DNA from: Kitasatospora sp. SUK 42
Lineage (GTDB): Bacteria; Actinomycetota; Actinomycetes; Streptomycetales; Streptomycetaceae
Direction of reading: 5' to 3'
Length of the DNA: 64,000 bases
NCBI RefSeq assembly: GCF_015776785.2
Contig: NZ_LFMD02000007.1
Location: 483,127 to 547,126, forward strand
Positions 24,914 to 33,846 of this stretch are shown here, piece by piece (the stretch's first letter is position 1; every line of letters starts with the position of its first letter). The notes beneath the pieces were generated by a model that worked only from the letters and a program-made list of their open reading frames with translations, was not told the DNA's origin and did not search any database. Made by a program: the position numbers and the translations under genes.

Positions 24914-27339
24914 CCCCGCAACCACGAGGAACGCAAGGAACACGAGGAACGCGAGGAACACCGGGGACGCCAGGAACTCCGGGAGCCCCGGGACCGCAGC
25001 GGATCGCCGTGATCGGCGCAGGCCCGGGCGGCCTCTACTTCGCCGCCCTGGCCAAGCAGCTGGCGCCGCAACGCGAGATCACCGTCTTCGAACGCGACGG
25101 CCGGGAGGACGAGTTCGGCTTCGGCGTGGTCTTCTCCGACGAGACGCTGGACGGCATCGCCCAGGCCGACCCCGAGGTCTTCGCCGCGATCAGTGCCGAG
25201 TTCGCCCGCTGGAGCGACATCGACATCCGCTACGCCGGCCAGGTCCGCACCAGCGGTGGCCACGGCTTCGCCGCCCTCGACCGCAACCGGCTGCGCGCCA
25301 TCCTGCAACGGCGCTGCGCCGAGCTGGCCGTGGACGTCCGCTACCGCACGCCCGCCCCGCCCGTCGAGCGGCTCACCGCCGAGTACGACCTGGTGGTGGC
25401 CGCCGACGGCATCCACTCCGCCACCCGGGCGACGTACCCGGAGGCCTTCCGCACCGAGCTGGACGTGCGGCACTGCCGCTACATCTGGCTCGCCACCGAC
25501 CGCGTCTTCGAGGCCTTCACCTTCATCGTCGAGGAGTTCGACTTCGGCGTCCTGCAGGTGCACGCCTACCCGTACAGCGCCACCCGCTCGACCTTCATCG
25601 TCGAGATCGCCGAGGACGCCTGGCACCGCTCCGGCTTCGAGGCCCGCGCGGGACACGAGTTGGCGCGCGGCGAGAGCGACACGGAGAGCGTTCGGCGCTG
25701 CGAGGAGCTGCTCGCCGGGCACCTGGGCGGCCACCGGCTGATCCCCAACGCCTCCCGCTGGATCCGCTTCACCACGGTGCGGAACGCGAGTTGGCGCCAC
25801 CGCAACCTCGTGCTGCTCGGCGACGCCGCGCACTCCGCGCACTTCTCGATCGGCTCGGGCACCAAGCTGGCCCTGGAGGACGCGCTGGCGCTGGCCGCCG
25901 CCCTGAGTGAACAGCCCACCCTGGACGCGGCGTTGACCGCCTACGAGACCGAAAGGCGGCCCGTCGTGGAGTCCGCCCAGCGGGCCGCGCAGGCCAGCCT
26001 GGAGTGGTTCGAGACGATCGGTCGCCGCACCGGGCAGGGTGTCGACCGGTTCGCGTTCAACCTGCTCACCCGCAGTCGCCGGGTCACCTACGGCAACCTG
26101 CGCGCCCGCGACGCCGCCTTCGTGGACGCGGTGGACACCGCCGTCGGCGGCTCCCCCGGGGTGCCGCCGATGTTCCGGCCGCTGAAGCTGGGCGCGCTGG
26201 AGCTGCGCAACCGCGTGGTGGTGCCCCCGCTAGCCACCTTCACCTCCCCCGACGCGCTGCCAAGCGCCTTCGACCGGGCCCAGCTGACCGGCCACGCGCT
26301 CGGCGGCCCCGGCCTGGTGATCGCCGGGATGACGGCCGTCAGCCCCGAGGGCCGGGCCACCGACCGCTGCCCCGGTCTGTGGAGCGACCACCAGGAGGCC
26401 GCCTGGTCCGAACTCCTGGACTCCATCCGGGCGGTGAGCGACACCCCGGTGGGCATCCAGCTGACCCACGCCGGACGCCGGGCCGCGACCACCGCCCCCG
26501 GGCCGGACGGCATCGGCCGCCCGCTCGCCGGGGGCTGGCCGCTGCTCGCCCCCTCGCCGCTCCCCTGGGACGCCGACAGCCCGACCCCGCACGAGGCCAA
26601 CGAGGTCCAACTGGAGGCCGTCACCGCCGATTTCGCCGCCTCGGCGGAACGTGCCGCCCGGGCCGGCTTCGACGCCCTGGAGCTCCAGTTCGGCCACGGA
26701 CACCTGGTCTCCTCCTTCCTCTCCCCGCTCACCAACCACCGCACCGACCACTACGGCGGCCCGCTCTCCCACCGGCTGCTGTTCCCGCTGGAGGTGCTGG
26801 CCGCCGTGCGTGCCGTCTGGCCGGCCGGGCGGCCGCTGCTGGTCCGGATCTCGGCCGCCGACTGGGCGCCCGGCGGCACCACCGAGACCGCGGCGGTGGC
26901 GATCTGCCAAGCCCTCGCCGAAGCCGGGGCCGACGCGGTGGACGTCTCCACCGGCGAGGTGGTCGCGCACCAGCGGCCTCCGTACGGGCGCGGCTACCAG
27001 ACGCCCTTCGCCGAACTGGTCCGCGCCGCCACCGGCCTGCCGACCATCGCGGTCGGCGCGATCTCCGGCCACGACGACGCCAACTCCGTGCTGCTGGCCG
27101 GCCGGGCCGATCTGGTCGCGATCGGCCGGGCCCAGCTGTACGACCCGCTCTGGACCCTGCACGCCGCCGCCGAGCAGGACTACACCGGCCCGGGCGCCCG
27201 CTGGCCCGAACCGTGGCGCGCGGGCAGCCGCCGGCCGCCGGGCCCGGGCGCCGACCGGGTCGCCCCGCGCCTGCACCTGCTGCGCGAACCCGCCCCGCCC
27301 GTCCACCGCCGCTGGCGACCGGCCCCCGTCGAGGAGTGA
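24910..27339 (+). CDS. Salicylyl-CoA 5-hydroxylase / OYE-family oxidoreductase fusion
   Basis: 809 residues. An FAD monooxygenase domain (about 30-410) has GAGPGG at 36-41 and GDAAHSAHFSIGSGTKLALE; an Old Yellow Enzyme domain (about 418-780) starts MFRPLKLGALELRNRVVVPP and has QLTHAGRRA and ALELQFGHGHLVSSFLSP. The same architecture occurs in salicylyl-CoA 5-hydroxylase (SdgC) and 2-aminobenzoyl-CoA monooxygenase/reductase. Since gentisate dioxygenase lies downstream, salicylyl-CoA is the likelier substrate. Oddly, residues 7-29 are a collagen-like run of G-x-x triplets (GTQ, GTR, GTP types) not part of the family. Confidence 0.8.
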   Translation: MTPQPRGTQGTRGTRGTPGTPGTPGAPGPQRIAVIGAGPGGLYFAALAKQLAPQREITVFERDGREDEFGFGVVFSDETLDGIAQADPEVFAAISAEFARWSDIDIRYAGQVRTSGGHGFAALDRNRLRAILQRRCAELAVDVRYRTPAPPVERLTAEYDLVVAADGIHSATRATYPEAFRTELDVRHCRYIWLATDRVFEAFTFIVEEFDFGVLQVHAYPYSATRSTFIVEIAEDAWHRSGFEARAGHELARGESDTESVRRCEELLAGHLGGHRLIPNASRWIRFTTVRNASWRHRNLVLLGDAAHSAHFSIGSGTKLALEDALALAAALSEQPTLDAALTAYETERRPVVESAQRAAQASLEWFETIGRRTGQGVDRFAFNLLTRSRRVTYGNLRARDAAFVDAVDTAVGGSPGVPPMFRPLKLGALELRNRVVVPPLATFTSPDALPSAFDRAQLTGHALGGPGLVIAGMTAVSPEGRATDRCPGLWSDHQEAAWSELLDSIRAVSDTPVGIQLTHAGRRAATTAPGPDGIGRPLAGGWPLLAPSPLPWDADSPTPHEANEVQLEAVTADFAASAERAARAGFDALELQFGHGHLVSSFLSPLTNHRTDHYGGPLSHRLLFPLEVLAAVRAVWPAGRPLLVRISAADWAPGGTTETAAVAICQALAEAGADAVDVSTGEVVAHQRPPYGRGYQTPFAELVRAATGLPTIAVGAISGHDDANSVLLAGRADLVAIGRAQLYDPLWTLHAAAEQDYTGPGARWPEPWRAGSRRPPGPGADRVAPRLHLLREPAPPVHRRWRPAPVEE

Positions 27340-27348
27340 GGAGCCCCC

Positions 27349-28362
27349 GTGGACCAGCCCCGCGTGAACCAGGCCCCCGTGGACCAGCCCCGCATGAACC
27401 TGCCCCGCTTCACCGCCGCCGCCGTCCAGGCCGCACCCGTCTACCTGGACCCGGCCGCCACCGTGGACAAGGCCGTCGCGCTCATCCACGAGGCCGCCGC
27501 CCACGGCGCCGGACTGGTGGTCTTCCCCGAGGTCTTCGTGCCCGGCTACCCGTACTGGAACTGGACGATGACCCCGGTGCAGGGCTCGCCCTGGTACGAG
27601 CGGCTGTACCGCGCCTCCGTGGACGTCCCCGGGCCGTACGTGGACACCCTGCGCGCCGCCGCCCGGCAGGCCGGGGTGGTGCTGGTGATCGGCGTCAACG
27701 AGCGCGGCCGGCACAGCCTCGGGGTGCTGTACAACACGCTGCTGATCATCGGATCGGACGGCGAACTGCTCGGCGTGCACCGCAAGCTGGTTCCGACCTG
27801 GGCCGAGAAGCTGACCTGGACCCAGGGCGACGGCAGCTCGCTGAAGGTCCACCGGACGGCCGTCGGCCCGCTCGGCGCGCTCGCCTGCGGCGAGAACACC
27901 AACACCCTGGCCCGCTTCGCCCTGCTGGCCCAGGGCGAACTCGTCCACGCCGCGAGCTACATCGCGCTTCCGGTGGCCCCCGAGGACTACGACATGGCGG
28001 AGGCGATCGCGCTGCGCGCCGCCGCGCACTGCTTCGAGGGCAAGCTGTTCACCGTGGTCTCCTGCTCCACCATCTCGCCCGAGATGGTGGAGCTGATCGC
28101 GGGCGAGGACCAGCAGGTCCGCAAGCTGCTCGCCCGCCCCCGCAACGCGCTCTCCGGCGTCTTCGGCCCGGACGGCCGGGCGGTCACCGAACCGCTGGTG
28201 GACGAGGAGGGCATCGTCTACGCCGAGATCGACCTCGGCCGCTGCATCCAGCCCAAGCAGATGCACGACATCATCGGCCACTACAACCGCTTCGACGTGT
28301 TCCGACTGCACGTGGACGACCGCCCGCTGCGGCCCCTGGAGTTCCCCGAGGAGCAGGCATGA
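27349..28362 (+). CDS. Nitrilase (carbon-nitrogen hydrolase)
   Basis: 337 residues with the full catalytic set: Glu61 in FPEVFVPGYP, Lys147 in HRKLVPTWAEK and Cys180 in ACGENTNTLARF. This motif set belongs to true nitrilases (nitrile to acid and ammonia) rather than amidases. It sits between hydroxylase and dioxygenase genes, suggesting a cyano-aromatic as one entry substrate (inference). GAGGAG lies 5 nt before the GTG; an ATG at 27394 is an alternative. The first 20 residues are a tandem 10-residue duplication (VDQPRVNQAP, VDQPRMNLPR), so the N-terminus may be dispensable. Confidence 0.8.
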   Translation: MDQPRVNQAPVDQPRMNLPRFTAAAVQAAPVYLDPAATVDKAVALIHEAAAHGAGLVVFPEVFVPGYPYWNWTMTPVQGSPWYERLYRASVDVPGPYVDTLRAAARQAGVVLVIGVNERGRHSLGVLYNTLLIIGSDGELLGVHRKLVPTWAEKLTWTQGDGSSLKVHRTAVGPLGALACGENTNTLARFALLAQGELVHAASYIALPVAPEDYDMAEAIALRAAAHCFEGKLFTVVSCSTISPEMVELIAGEDQQVRKLLARPRNALSGVFGPDGRAVTEPLVDEEGIVYAEIDLGRCIQPKQMHDIIGHYNRFDVFRLHVDDRPLRPLEFPEEQA

Positions 28363-29477
28363 CCAACAACAACGACGACGACCGCATCGGCCGCGCGAGG
28401 GTCACCGACAGCCCCGAACTGCTCGCCTACTACAAGGAGTTGGCCGAGCACGAGGCCGGTGCACTGTGGACGGTGGCGAACGAGATCGAGCCCTGGTTCC
28501 CGCAGCCGAAGTCCGTCCCGGTGCTCTGGCGCTACGCCGACCTGCGCCCGCTGGTCCGCAAGGCGCTCCCCCTGGTGAAGGCCGACGACGCGGGCCGCCG
28601 CGTGGTGATGCTGGTCAACCCCGGCCGCCGCGAACTCAGCGCCGCCGTCGGCCTGTTGTACACCGGCCTCCAGATCATGGGCCCGGGCGAGGCGATGACC
28701 GCGCACCGCCACCAGGCCGCCGCGCTGCGCTTCGTCCACGAGGGCACCGGCGCCTGGACCATCGTCGACGGGCAGAAGCTCAAGGTCGGCCCGCGCGACT
28801 TCGCGATCACCCCCAACAACACCTGGCACGAGCACGGCAACGAGGCCGACGACAACCCCGTCATCTGGCAGGACGGCCTGGACATCCCGCTGGTCAACAC
28901 CCTCGACGCCAACTTCTACGAGGTCCACCCGGAGCTGTACCAGCGACCCGGCCCGGTGGTGAACCCCTCGCTGCTCAGCTACGGCGGCAACCTGCTCCCG
29001 TACGGCGTCGAGAAGTGGACCCGGCCGTACTCGCCGCTGCTCGGCTGGCCCTGGGAGCCCAGCTACCAGGCGCTGTGCTCACTCGCCCGGGCGAGTGAGG
29101 GGTCGCCCTACGACGGCGTGATCATGGAGTACACCAACCCGGTCACCGGCGGCCCGGTCATGCCCACCATGGGCGCCCACCTGCAACTGCTGCGCCCGGG
29201 CCAGGCCACCCGCGCCCACCGGCACACCGGCTCGGTCGTCTACACGGCCGCCAAGGGGCACGGGGTCTCGGTGATCGCCGGGCAGCGCTTCGAGTGGCGG
29301 CAGGGCGACATCTTCGTCGTGCCGTCCTGGGCCTGGCACGAGCACGCGAACCTCGACCAGGGTGAGGACGCCTGCCTGTTCTCCTTCAACGACTTCCCGG
29401 TGATGCACTCGCTCGGCCTCTACCGCGAGGAGGCCCACCCGGACCACGACGGGCACCAGCCCACCACCGCCTCGTAG
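28359..29477 (+). CDS. Gentisate 1,2-dioxygenase
   Basis: 372 residues, typical length, with two cupin domains. The first has the iron motif MTAHRHQAAALRFVHEG with WHEHGNE later; the second has TRAHRHTGSVVY and WHEHANL. It opens gentisate to maleylpyruvate using Fe(II) and oxygen. The ATG overlaps the nitrilase stop (ATGA), so it belongs to the same operon as the ligase and hydroxylase. Confidence 0.88.
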   Translation: MTNNNDDDRIGRARVTDSPELLAYYKELAEHEAGALWTVANEIEPWFPQPKSVPVLWRYADLRPLVRKALPLVKADDAGRRVVMLVNPGRRELSAAVGLLYTGLQIMGPGEAMTAHRHQAAALRFVHEGTGAWTIVDGQKLKVGPRDFAITPNNTWHEHGNEADDNPVIWQDGLDIPLVNTLDANFYEVHPELYQRPGPVVNPSLLSYGGNLLPYGVEKWTRPYSPLLGWPWEPSYQALCSLARASEGSPYDGVIMEYTNPVTGGPVMPTMGAHLQLLRPGQATRAHRHTGSVVYTAAKGHGVSVIAGQRFEWRQGDIFVVPSWAWHEHANLDQGEDACLFSFNDFPVMHSLGLYREEAHPDHDGHQPTTAS

Positions 29478-29520
29478 CACTCCCACCGCCCACGACACCC
29501 GCCACCAGGAGACCGGACCC

Positions 29521-30414
29521 ATGCGCCTGCTGACCTACCGCACCGACGGCGACGACACCCCTCGCCTCGGCGCCCTGCTCGACGGAGACCGGGTCGCCGA
29601 CCTCACCGCACTCGCCACCGCCGCCGGGGCCCGACTGCCCACCGGCCTCCTGGAGTTGATCCGCGCCGGGGAGCCGGCCCTGGCCACCGCCCGCGACCTG
29701 CTCGCCGGGGCACGAGACACCAGGCCCCTCGGCGAGGTCACGCTGTGCGCCCCGCTGCGCCCCGGCAAGATCGTCGGCGTCGGCCTCAACTACGTGGAGC
29801 ACGTGGCCGAATCGCACCGCAGCCTCGACACCGAGCGCGAACTCCCCGACCGACCGGTCCTGTTCAGCAAACCGTCCACCGCCGTCACCGGCCCCGGCCA
29901 GCCGATCCTGCACAACGCGGACCTCACCAAACAGCTCGACTGGGAGTGCGAACTCGCGGTGGTGATCGGCGAGCCCGCCTCCCGGGTGGCCGAGGCGGAC
30001 GCCTGGCGGCACGTGTTCGGCTACAGCATCGTCAACGACGTCAGCGCCCGCGACCAGCGCCGCTCCGGGCAGTGGTTCTTCTCCAAGGGCCAGGACAGCT
30101 TCGCCCCCTTCGGCCCGGTCGTGGTGACCGCCGACGAGATCCCCGACCCGCAGCGGCTCGACCTCTCGCTGCGCGTCAACGGCGAGCTGCGGCAGGACTC
30201 CAACACCCGGCACATGCTGTTCGGCATCGCCCGGCTGATCGCCGACATCTCCTCCGGGGTCACCCTGGAACCCGGGGACGTGATCGCCACCGGCTCCCCC
30301 TCGGGGGTGGGCGCCGGGATGGTCCCGCCGCAGTTCCTGCAGCCCGGAGACCTGGTCGAGGCCACCATCGAACGGATCGGCACGCTCGCCAACCCCGTGA
30401 TCGACGCCCGCTGA
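29521..30414 (+). CDS. FAH-family hydrolase (maleyl- or fumarylpyruvate hydrolase)
   Basis: 297 residues of the fumarylacetoacetate hydrolase family: GKIVGVGLNYVEHVAES, then LDWECELAVVIG with metal-binding Glu residues and the lid segment SARDQRRSGQWFFSKGQDS. It follows gentisate dioxygenase by 43 nt. No maleylpyruvate isomerase is encoded in the cluster and a maleate-isomerase-like gene follows, so direct hydrolysis of maleylpyruvate to maleate and pyruvate is favoured over fumarylpyruvate hydrolysis. Confidence 0.8.
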   Translation: MRLLTYRTDGDDTPRLGALLDGDRVADLTALATAAGARLPTGLLELIRAGEPALATARDLLAGARDTRPLGEVTLCAPLRPGKIVGVGLNYVEHVAESHRSLDTERELPDRPVLFSKPSTAVTGPGQPILHNADLTKQLDWECELAVVIGEPASRVAEADAWRHVFGYSIVNDVSARDQRRSGQWFFSKGQDSFAPFGPVVVTADEIPDPQRLDLSLRVNGELRQDSNTRHMLFGIARLIADISSGVTLEPGDVIATGSPSGVGAGMVPPQFLQPGDLVEATIERIGTLANPVIDAR

Positions 30415-30515
30415 ACTCCACCCGGGACGTGCCCGCTGAGCGGCCCCTGGGAAACGTCCCGGAGACGTCCGCCGAACGGCCCCCGGGAAGCGCCCGCCGA
30501 GAGGAGCCCGTACCG

Positions 30516-31274
30516 ATGACCACGTACCGGATCGGCCAGATCGTCCCGAGCTCCAACGTCACCATGGAGACCGAGGTCCCCGCCCTGCTGCGGGCCCGCG
30601 AGGCGGTCGCCCCCGAACGGTTCACCTTCCACTCCAGCCGGATGCGGATGACCAGGGTCACCCCCGAGCAACTGCGCGCCATGGACGCCGAGTCGGACCG
30701 CTGCGCCGCCGAGCTCTCGGACGCCCGGGTCGACGTGATCGGCTACGCCTGCCTGGTCGCCGTGATGGCCACCGGCCCCGGCTACCACCGCGAGGCCGAG
30801 CAGCGACTGCACCGCCGGACGGTGGAGAACGGCGCCCCGGCCCCGGTGGTGACCAGTGCCGGAGCCCTGGTCGCCGGCCTGCGCACACTCGGCGCCAGGA
30901 AGGTCGCGATGGTCACCCCGTACCTGCGGCCGCTGGCCCGGACGGTGGTCGACTACCTCGGCCACGAGGGCATCGAGGTGCTCGACCACGCGGCCCTGGA
31001 GATCGCCGACAACCTCGACGTGGCCGCCCACGACCCGGCCGCGCTGCCCGCGATCGCCCGCGGCCTCGCGTACGCCGAGGCGGACGCCGTGGTGCTCTCG
31101 GCCTGCGTGCAGCTGCCCTCGCTGTCCGCCGTCGAGGAGGCCGAGCAGCAGCTCGGCAAGCCGGTGGTCTCGGCCGCCGTCTGCACCGCCCATCAACTGC
31201 TGCGGGCGCTCGGCCTGCCCGCCTTCGCCCCCGGCGCCGGGCACCTGCTCTCCGGTGCCTTCGCGGAGGCCTGA
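30516..31274 (+). CDS. Maleate cis-trans isomerase-like protein (Asp/Glu racemase superfamily)
   Basis: 252 residues. It opens with GQIVPSSNVTMETEVPALL, including the conserved Asn, and has the two catalytic cysteines of the maleate isomerase/arylmalonate decarboxylase group, Cys79 (GYACLVAVMA) and Cys197 (LSACVQLPS). Having both Cys favours isomerase over decarboxylase. In this cluster it would convert maleate from direct maleylpyruvate hydrolysis to fumarate. GAGGAG lies 9 nt before the ATG. Confidence 0.75.
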   Translation: MTTYRIGQIVPSSNVTMETEVPALLRAREAVAPERFTFHSSRMRMTRVTPEQLRAMDAESDRCAAELSDARVDVIGYACLVAVMATGPGYHREAEQRLHRRTVENGAPAPVVTSAGALVAGLRTLGARKVAMVTPYLRPLARTVVDYLGHEGIEVLDHAALEIADNLDVAAHDPAALPAIARGLAYAEADAVVLSACVQLPSLSAVEEAEQQLGKPVVSAAVCTAHQLLRALGLPAFAPGAGHLLSGAFAEA

Positions 31275-31332
31275 CGGCATCCCGTTCCGTCGCTATGATC
31301 ACCACCAGCCGTCGGGGGAGGAGGGCCCGCGC

Positions 31333-32208
31333 ATGTCCCCACGCATGTCCTCACACGTGGCACGCGTGCCGGAGAGCACGCCCCGGCCCAGCTCCCTCAT
31401 CCACACCGTCTACGGCGAGTTCGTCCGCCGCCTCGGCGGCTGGATATCGATAGCCGACCTGATAGCGCTGATGGCCGAGCTGGACGTCGACGGCCCGGCC
31501 GTCCGCTCGGCGACCTCCCGGCTGAAGAAGGCCGGCACGCTGCTCCAGGAGCGCCGTACGGGCACCGGCTACCGGCTGGCCCCGGCGATGAAGCCGGTGT
31601 TCGAGGAGGGCGACCGCCGGATCTTCCACAGCCTGGAGCCCGCCGAACTCGCCGACGGCTGGGTGATCGCGGTCTTCTCGGTGCCCGAGTCCGAACGCGC
31701 CCACCGCCACCAGCTGCGCTCCCGGCTCAGCTGGCTCGGCTTCGGCAACGCCGCCCCCGGCGTCTGGCTGGCCCCCGCCCGGCTGCTGCCGGACGCCCGG
31801 CGCCTGCTGGAGCGCCTCGGGCTGAGCGCCTACGTGCACCTCTTCCTCTCCGCCGAGTACGTCGGCTTCGCCGAACTCCGTACGGCGGTGGCCGACTGGT
31901 GGGACCTCCCGGCGATCGAGGCCCAGTACGCGGCCTTCGCCGACACCTGGCGCCCGGTCGCCGAGGAGCTGCGCGGGCAGGACCGGATCGACCCGGTCGA
32001 GGCCTTCCGCGACTACGTGCCGATGCTCACCGGATGGCGCCGGCTGCCGTACCTCGACCCCGGGCTGCCCGAGCCGCTGCTGCCCGCCGACTGGAACGCC
32101 GTTCCGGCCCGCGCGGTCTTCACCGAGTTGCACGGGCTGCTCGCCGAGCCCAGCCTGCGGTATGTCGAGAAGGTCACCGGACTGTCCCACCACCAGGAGC
32201 TCCCATGA
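31333..32208 (+). CDS. PaaX-family transcriptional regulator
   Basis: 291 residues of the PaaX type: N-terminal winged helix (TVYGEFVRRLGGWISIADLI, then VRSATSRLKKAGTL), a central cas2-like part (WVIAVFSVPESERAHRHQLR) and a C-terminal helical domain. PaaX proteins repress aromatic degradation genes and respond to aryl-CoA thioesters, which fits the CoA-dependent pathway here. GGAGGAGGG lies 7 nt before the ATG; a second ATG at 31345 is possible. The stop overlaps the next start. Confidence 0.85.
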   Translation: MSPRMSSHVARVPESTPRPSSLIHTVYGEFVRRLGGWISIADLIALMAELDVDGPAVRSATSRLKKAGTLLQERRTGTGYRLAPAMKPVFEEGDRRIFHSLEPAELADGWVIAVFSVPESERAHRHQLRSRLSWLGFGNAAPGVWLAPARLLPDARRLLERLGLSAYVHLFLSAEYVGFAELRTAVADWWDLPAIEAQYAAFADTWRPVAEELRGQDRIDPVEAFRDYVPMLTGWRRLPYLDPGLPEPLLPADWNAVPARAVFTELHGLLAEPSLRYVEKVTGLSHHQELP

Positions 32209-33821
32209 CCGACGAACCGGCCGACCTGCTGATCCGCGCCGCCGCCGTGCACACCCTGGTCGACGGCGAGCCGCCGCAGCGGGCGGTCGCCGTCACCGGC
32301 GGCCGGATCACCGCGCTCTCCCCCGAGCCCGACGGTCTGGACACCCTAGTCGGACCGGGCACCGAGGTGGTGGACGCCCCGTCCGCGACCGTGCTGCCCG
32401 CCTTCGACGACACCCACACCCATCTGGTCCTGGCCGGGCACAGCGTCCACGGCGTCCCGGTCCACCGGGCCCGCGACCTCGCCGGGTTCCTCGACCTGAT
32501 CCGCGAGCGCGCCGCCCGCACCCCCGCCGGGCAGTGGATCCTCACCACGGTCAACTGGCAGGAGGTCCTGCTGGCCGAGCAGCGGATGCCCACCACCGAG
32601 GAGCTGGACGGCGCGACCGCCGACCACCCGGTGCTGGTGCGCCGCGGCGCGTACAACCTGGTGCTCAACTCGGCCGCGCTGCGGCTGGCCGGGATCACCG
32701 GGGCCACCGAGGCCCCGCCCGGCGGGGTGATCGAGCGCGACGCGCAGGGGCGGCTGACCGGCCGGCTGATCAACCGGGCGACCGAGCTGGTCGAACGGGT
32801 GCTGCCGCGTCCGAGCCTCGCCGAGCGGATCGAGGGCCTGCGGGCCGCCTCCGCCGACTACGCCGCCACCGGGATCGGCACCGTCCGCGACTGCCTCGTC
32901 CCGGTCGAGGACCTCGACGTGCTCGACGCGGCCCGGGCCCAGGGCGCGCTCGCCGTACGGGTCCGGGCGCTGGTCTCCGGCTTCGCGGCCCGCACGGCCG
33001 AGCAGGTGGACGCGCTGCTGGACCGGATGGACGACTGGCGCGCGAGCGGCCGGGACGACGACCGACTGCGGCTGTGGGGCGTCAAGTTCGGCATCGACGG
33101 CGGCTTCGAGGCGGGCGCGCTGGAGGAGCCGTACCAGGGGCAGCCCTGCTACCACGGACGACTGCTCTGGGAGCCGACAGAGCTGCTCGCCGCGGTGGAC
33201 CGGGTGGTCCAACGCGGTTGGCGGGTCGGTGTGCACGCCTGGGGCGACCGCGGCCTGCGGGTGCTGCTGGACGTCTTCGAGCAGGTGCTGAAGCACCGCC
33301 CCGGCCTGCCCTCCGGCACGCTGGTGGTCGAGCACGGCGGGCTGGCCCGGGCCGAGCAGCGGGCCCGGGCGGTCGCGCTCGGCATCCCGGTGACGGTGCA
33401 GCACCCGCTGCTGCACGACGGCGCGCTCACCCAGCAGCGGGCCTGGGGCGAGGAGCGCACGGCCGCGCTGTTCCCGCTCCGCGAGTGGCTGGACGAGGGC
33501 GCGCAGCTCAGCGCGGGATCGGACTTCCCGGTCGGCCCGTACGGTGCGATGGTCTCGGTGTGGGGCATGACCACCCGCGGCACCACCGCCGGGGTGGTCG
33601 GCCCGGAGCACGCGATCGAGCGGGCCGAGGCCGTCGCCCTGCACACCGTGAACGCCGCCCGGCTGACCGCCGAGGGCGCCGAGCGCGGCAGTCTGCGCCC
33701 CGGTTACCTGGCCGACCTCACGCTGTGGCCGGTGGACCCGCTGAGCTGCCCGGTGGACGCGCTGCGCGAGCTGCGGCCGCTGCGCACCGTGGTCGGCGGC
33801 CTTACCGTGCACCGGAGTTGA
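32205..33821 (+). CDS. YtcJ-like amidohydrolase in aromatic cluster
   Basis: 538 residues with His71 and His73 in FDDTHTHLV, VHAWGDRG, VEHGGLA and the GSDFPVGP aspartate motif. It is paralogous to the protein at 11473-13140. It is translationally coupled to paaX (ATGA) and so probably belongs to the aromatic regulon, perhaps hydrolysing an amide- or N-acyl-linked precursor. The substrate is not evident. Confidence 0.75.
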   Translation: MTDEPADLLIRAAAVHTLVDGEPPQRAVAVTGGRITALSPEPDGLDTLVGPGTEVVDAPSATVLPAFDDTHTHLVLAGHSVHGVPVHRARDLAGFLDLIRERAARTPAGQWILTTVNWQEVLLAEQRMPTTEELDGATADHPVLVRRGAYNLVLNSAALRLAGITGATEAPPGGVIERDAQGRLTGRLINRATELVERVLPRPSLAERIEGLRAASADYAATGIGTVRDCLVPVEDLDVLDAARAQGALAVRVRALVSGFAARTAEQVDALLDRMDDWRASGRDDDRLRLWGVKFGIDGGFEAGALEEPYQGQPCYHGRLLWEPTELLAAVDRVVQRGWRVGVHAWGDRGLRVLLDVFEQVLKHRPGLPSGTLVVEHGGLARAEQRARAVALGIPVTVQHPLLHDGALTQQRAWGEERTAALFPLREWLDEGAQLSAGSDFPVGPYGAMVSVWGMTTRGTTAGVVGPEHAIERAEAVALHTVNAARLTAEGAERGSLRPGYLADLTLWPVDPLSCPVDALRELRPLRTVVGGLTVHRS

Positions 33822-33846
33822 CAGACGATCAGGCCGGTCAGGCGCG

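Noticed and set aside
22895-24961. 688-codon minus-strand open frame opposite the ligase gene
   Set aside because: It is a mirror of GC-biased codons in the ligase gene, without motif or start context.
24910-27339. 2-Aminobenzoyl-CoA monooxygenase/reductase as first choice
   Set aside because: The architecture is shared, but gentisate dioxygenase in the same operon fits salicylyl-CoA better; kept as an alternative.
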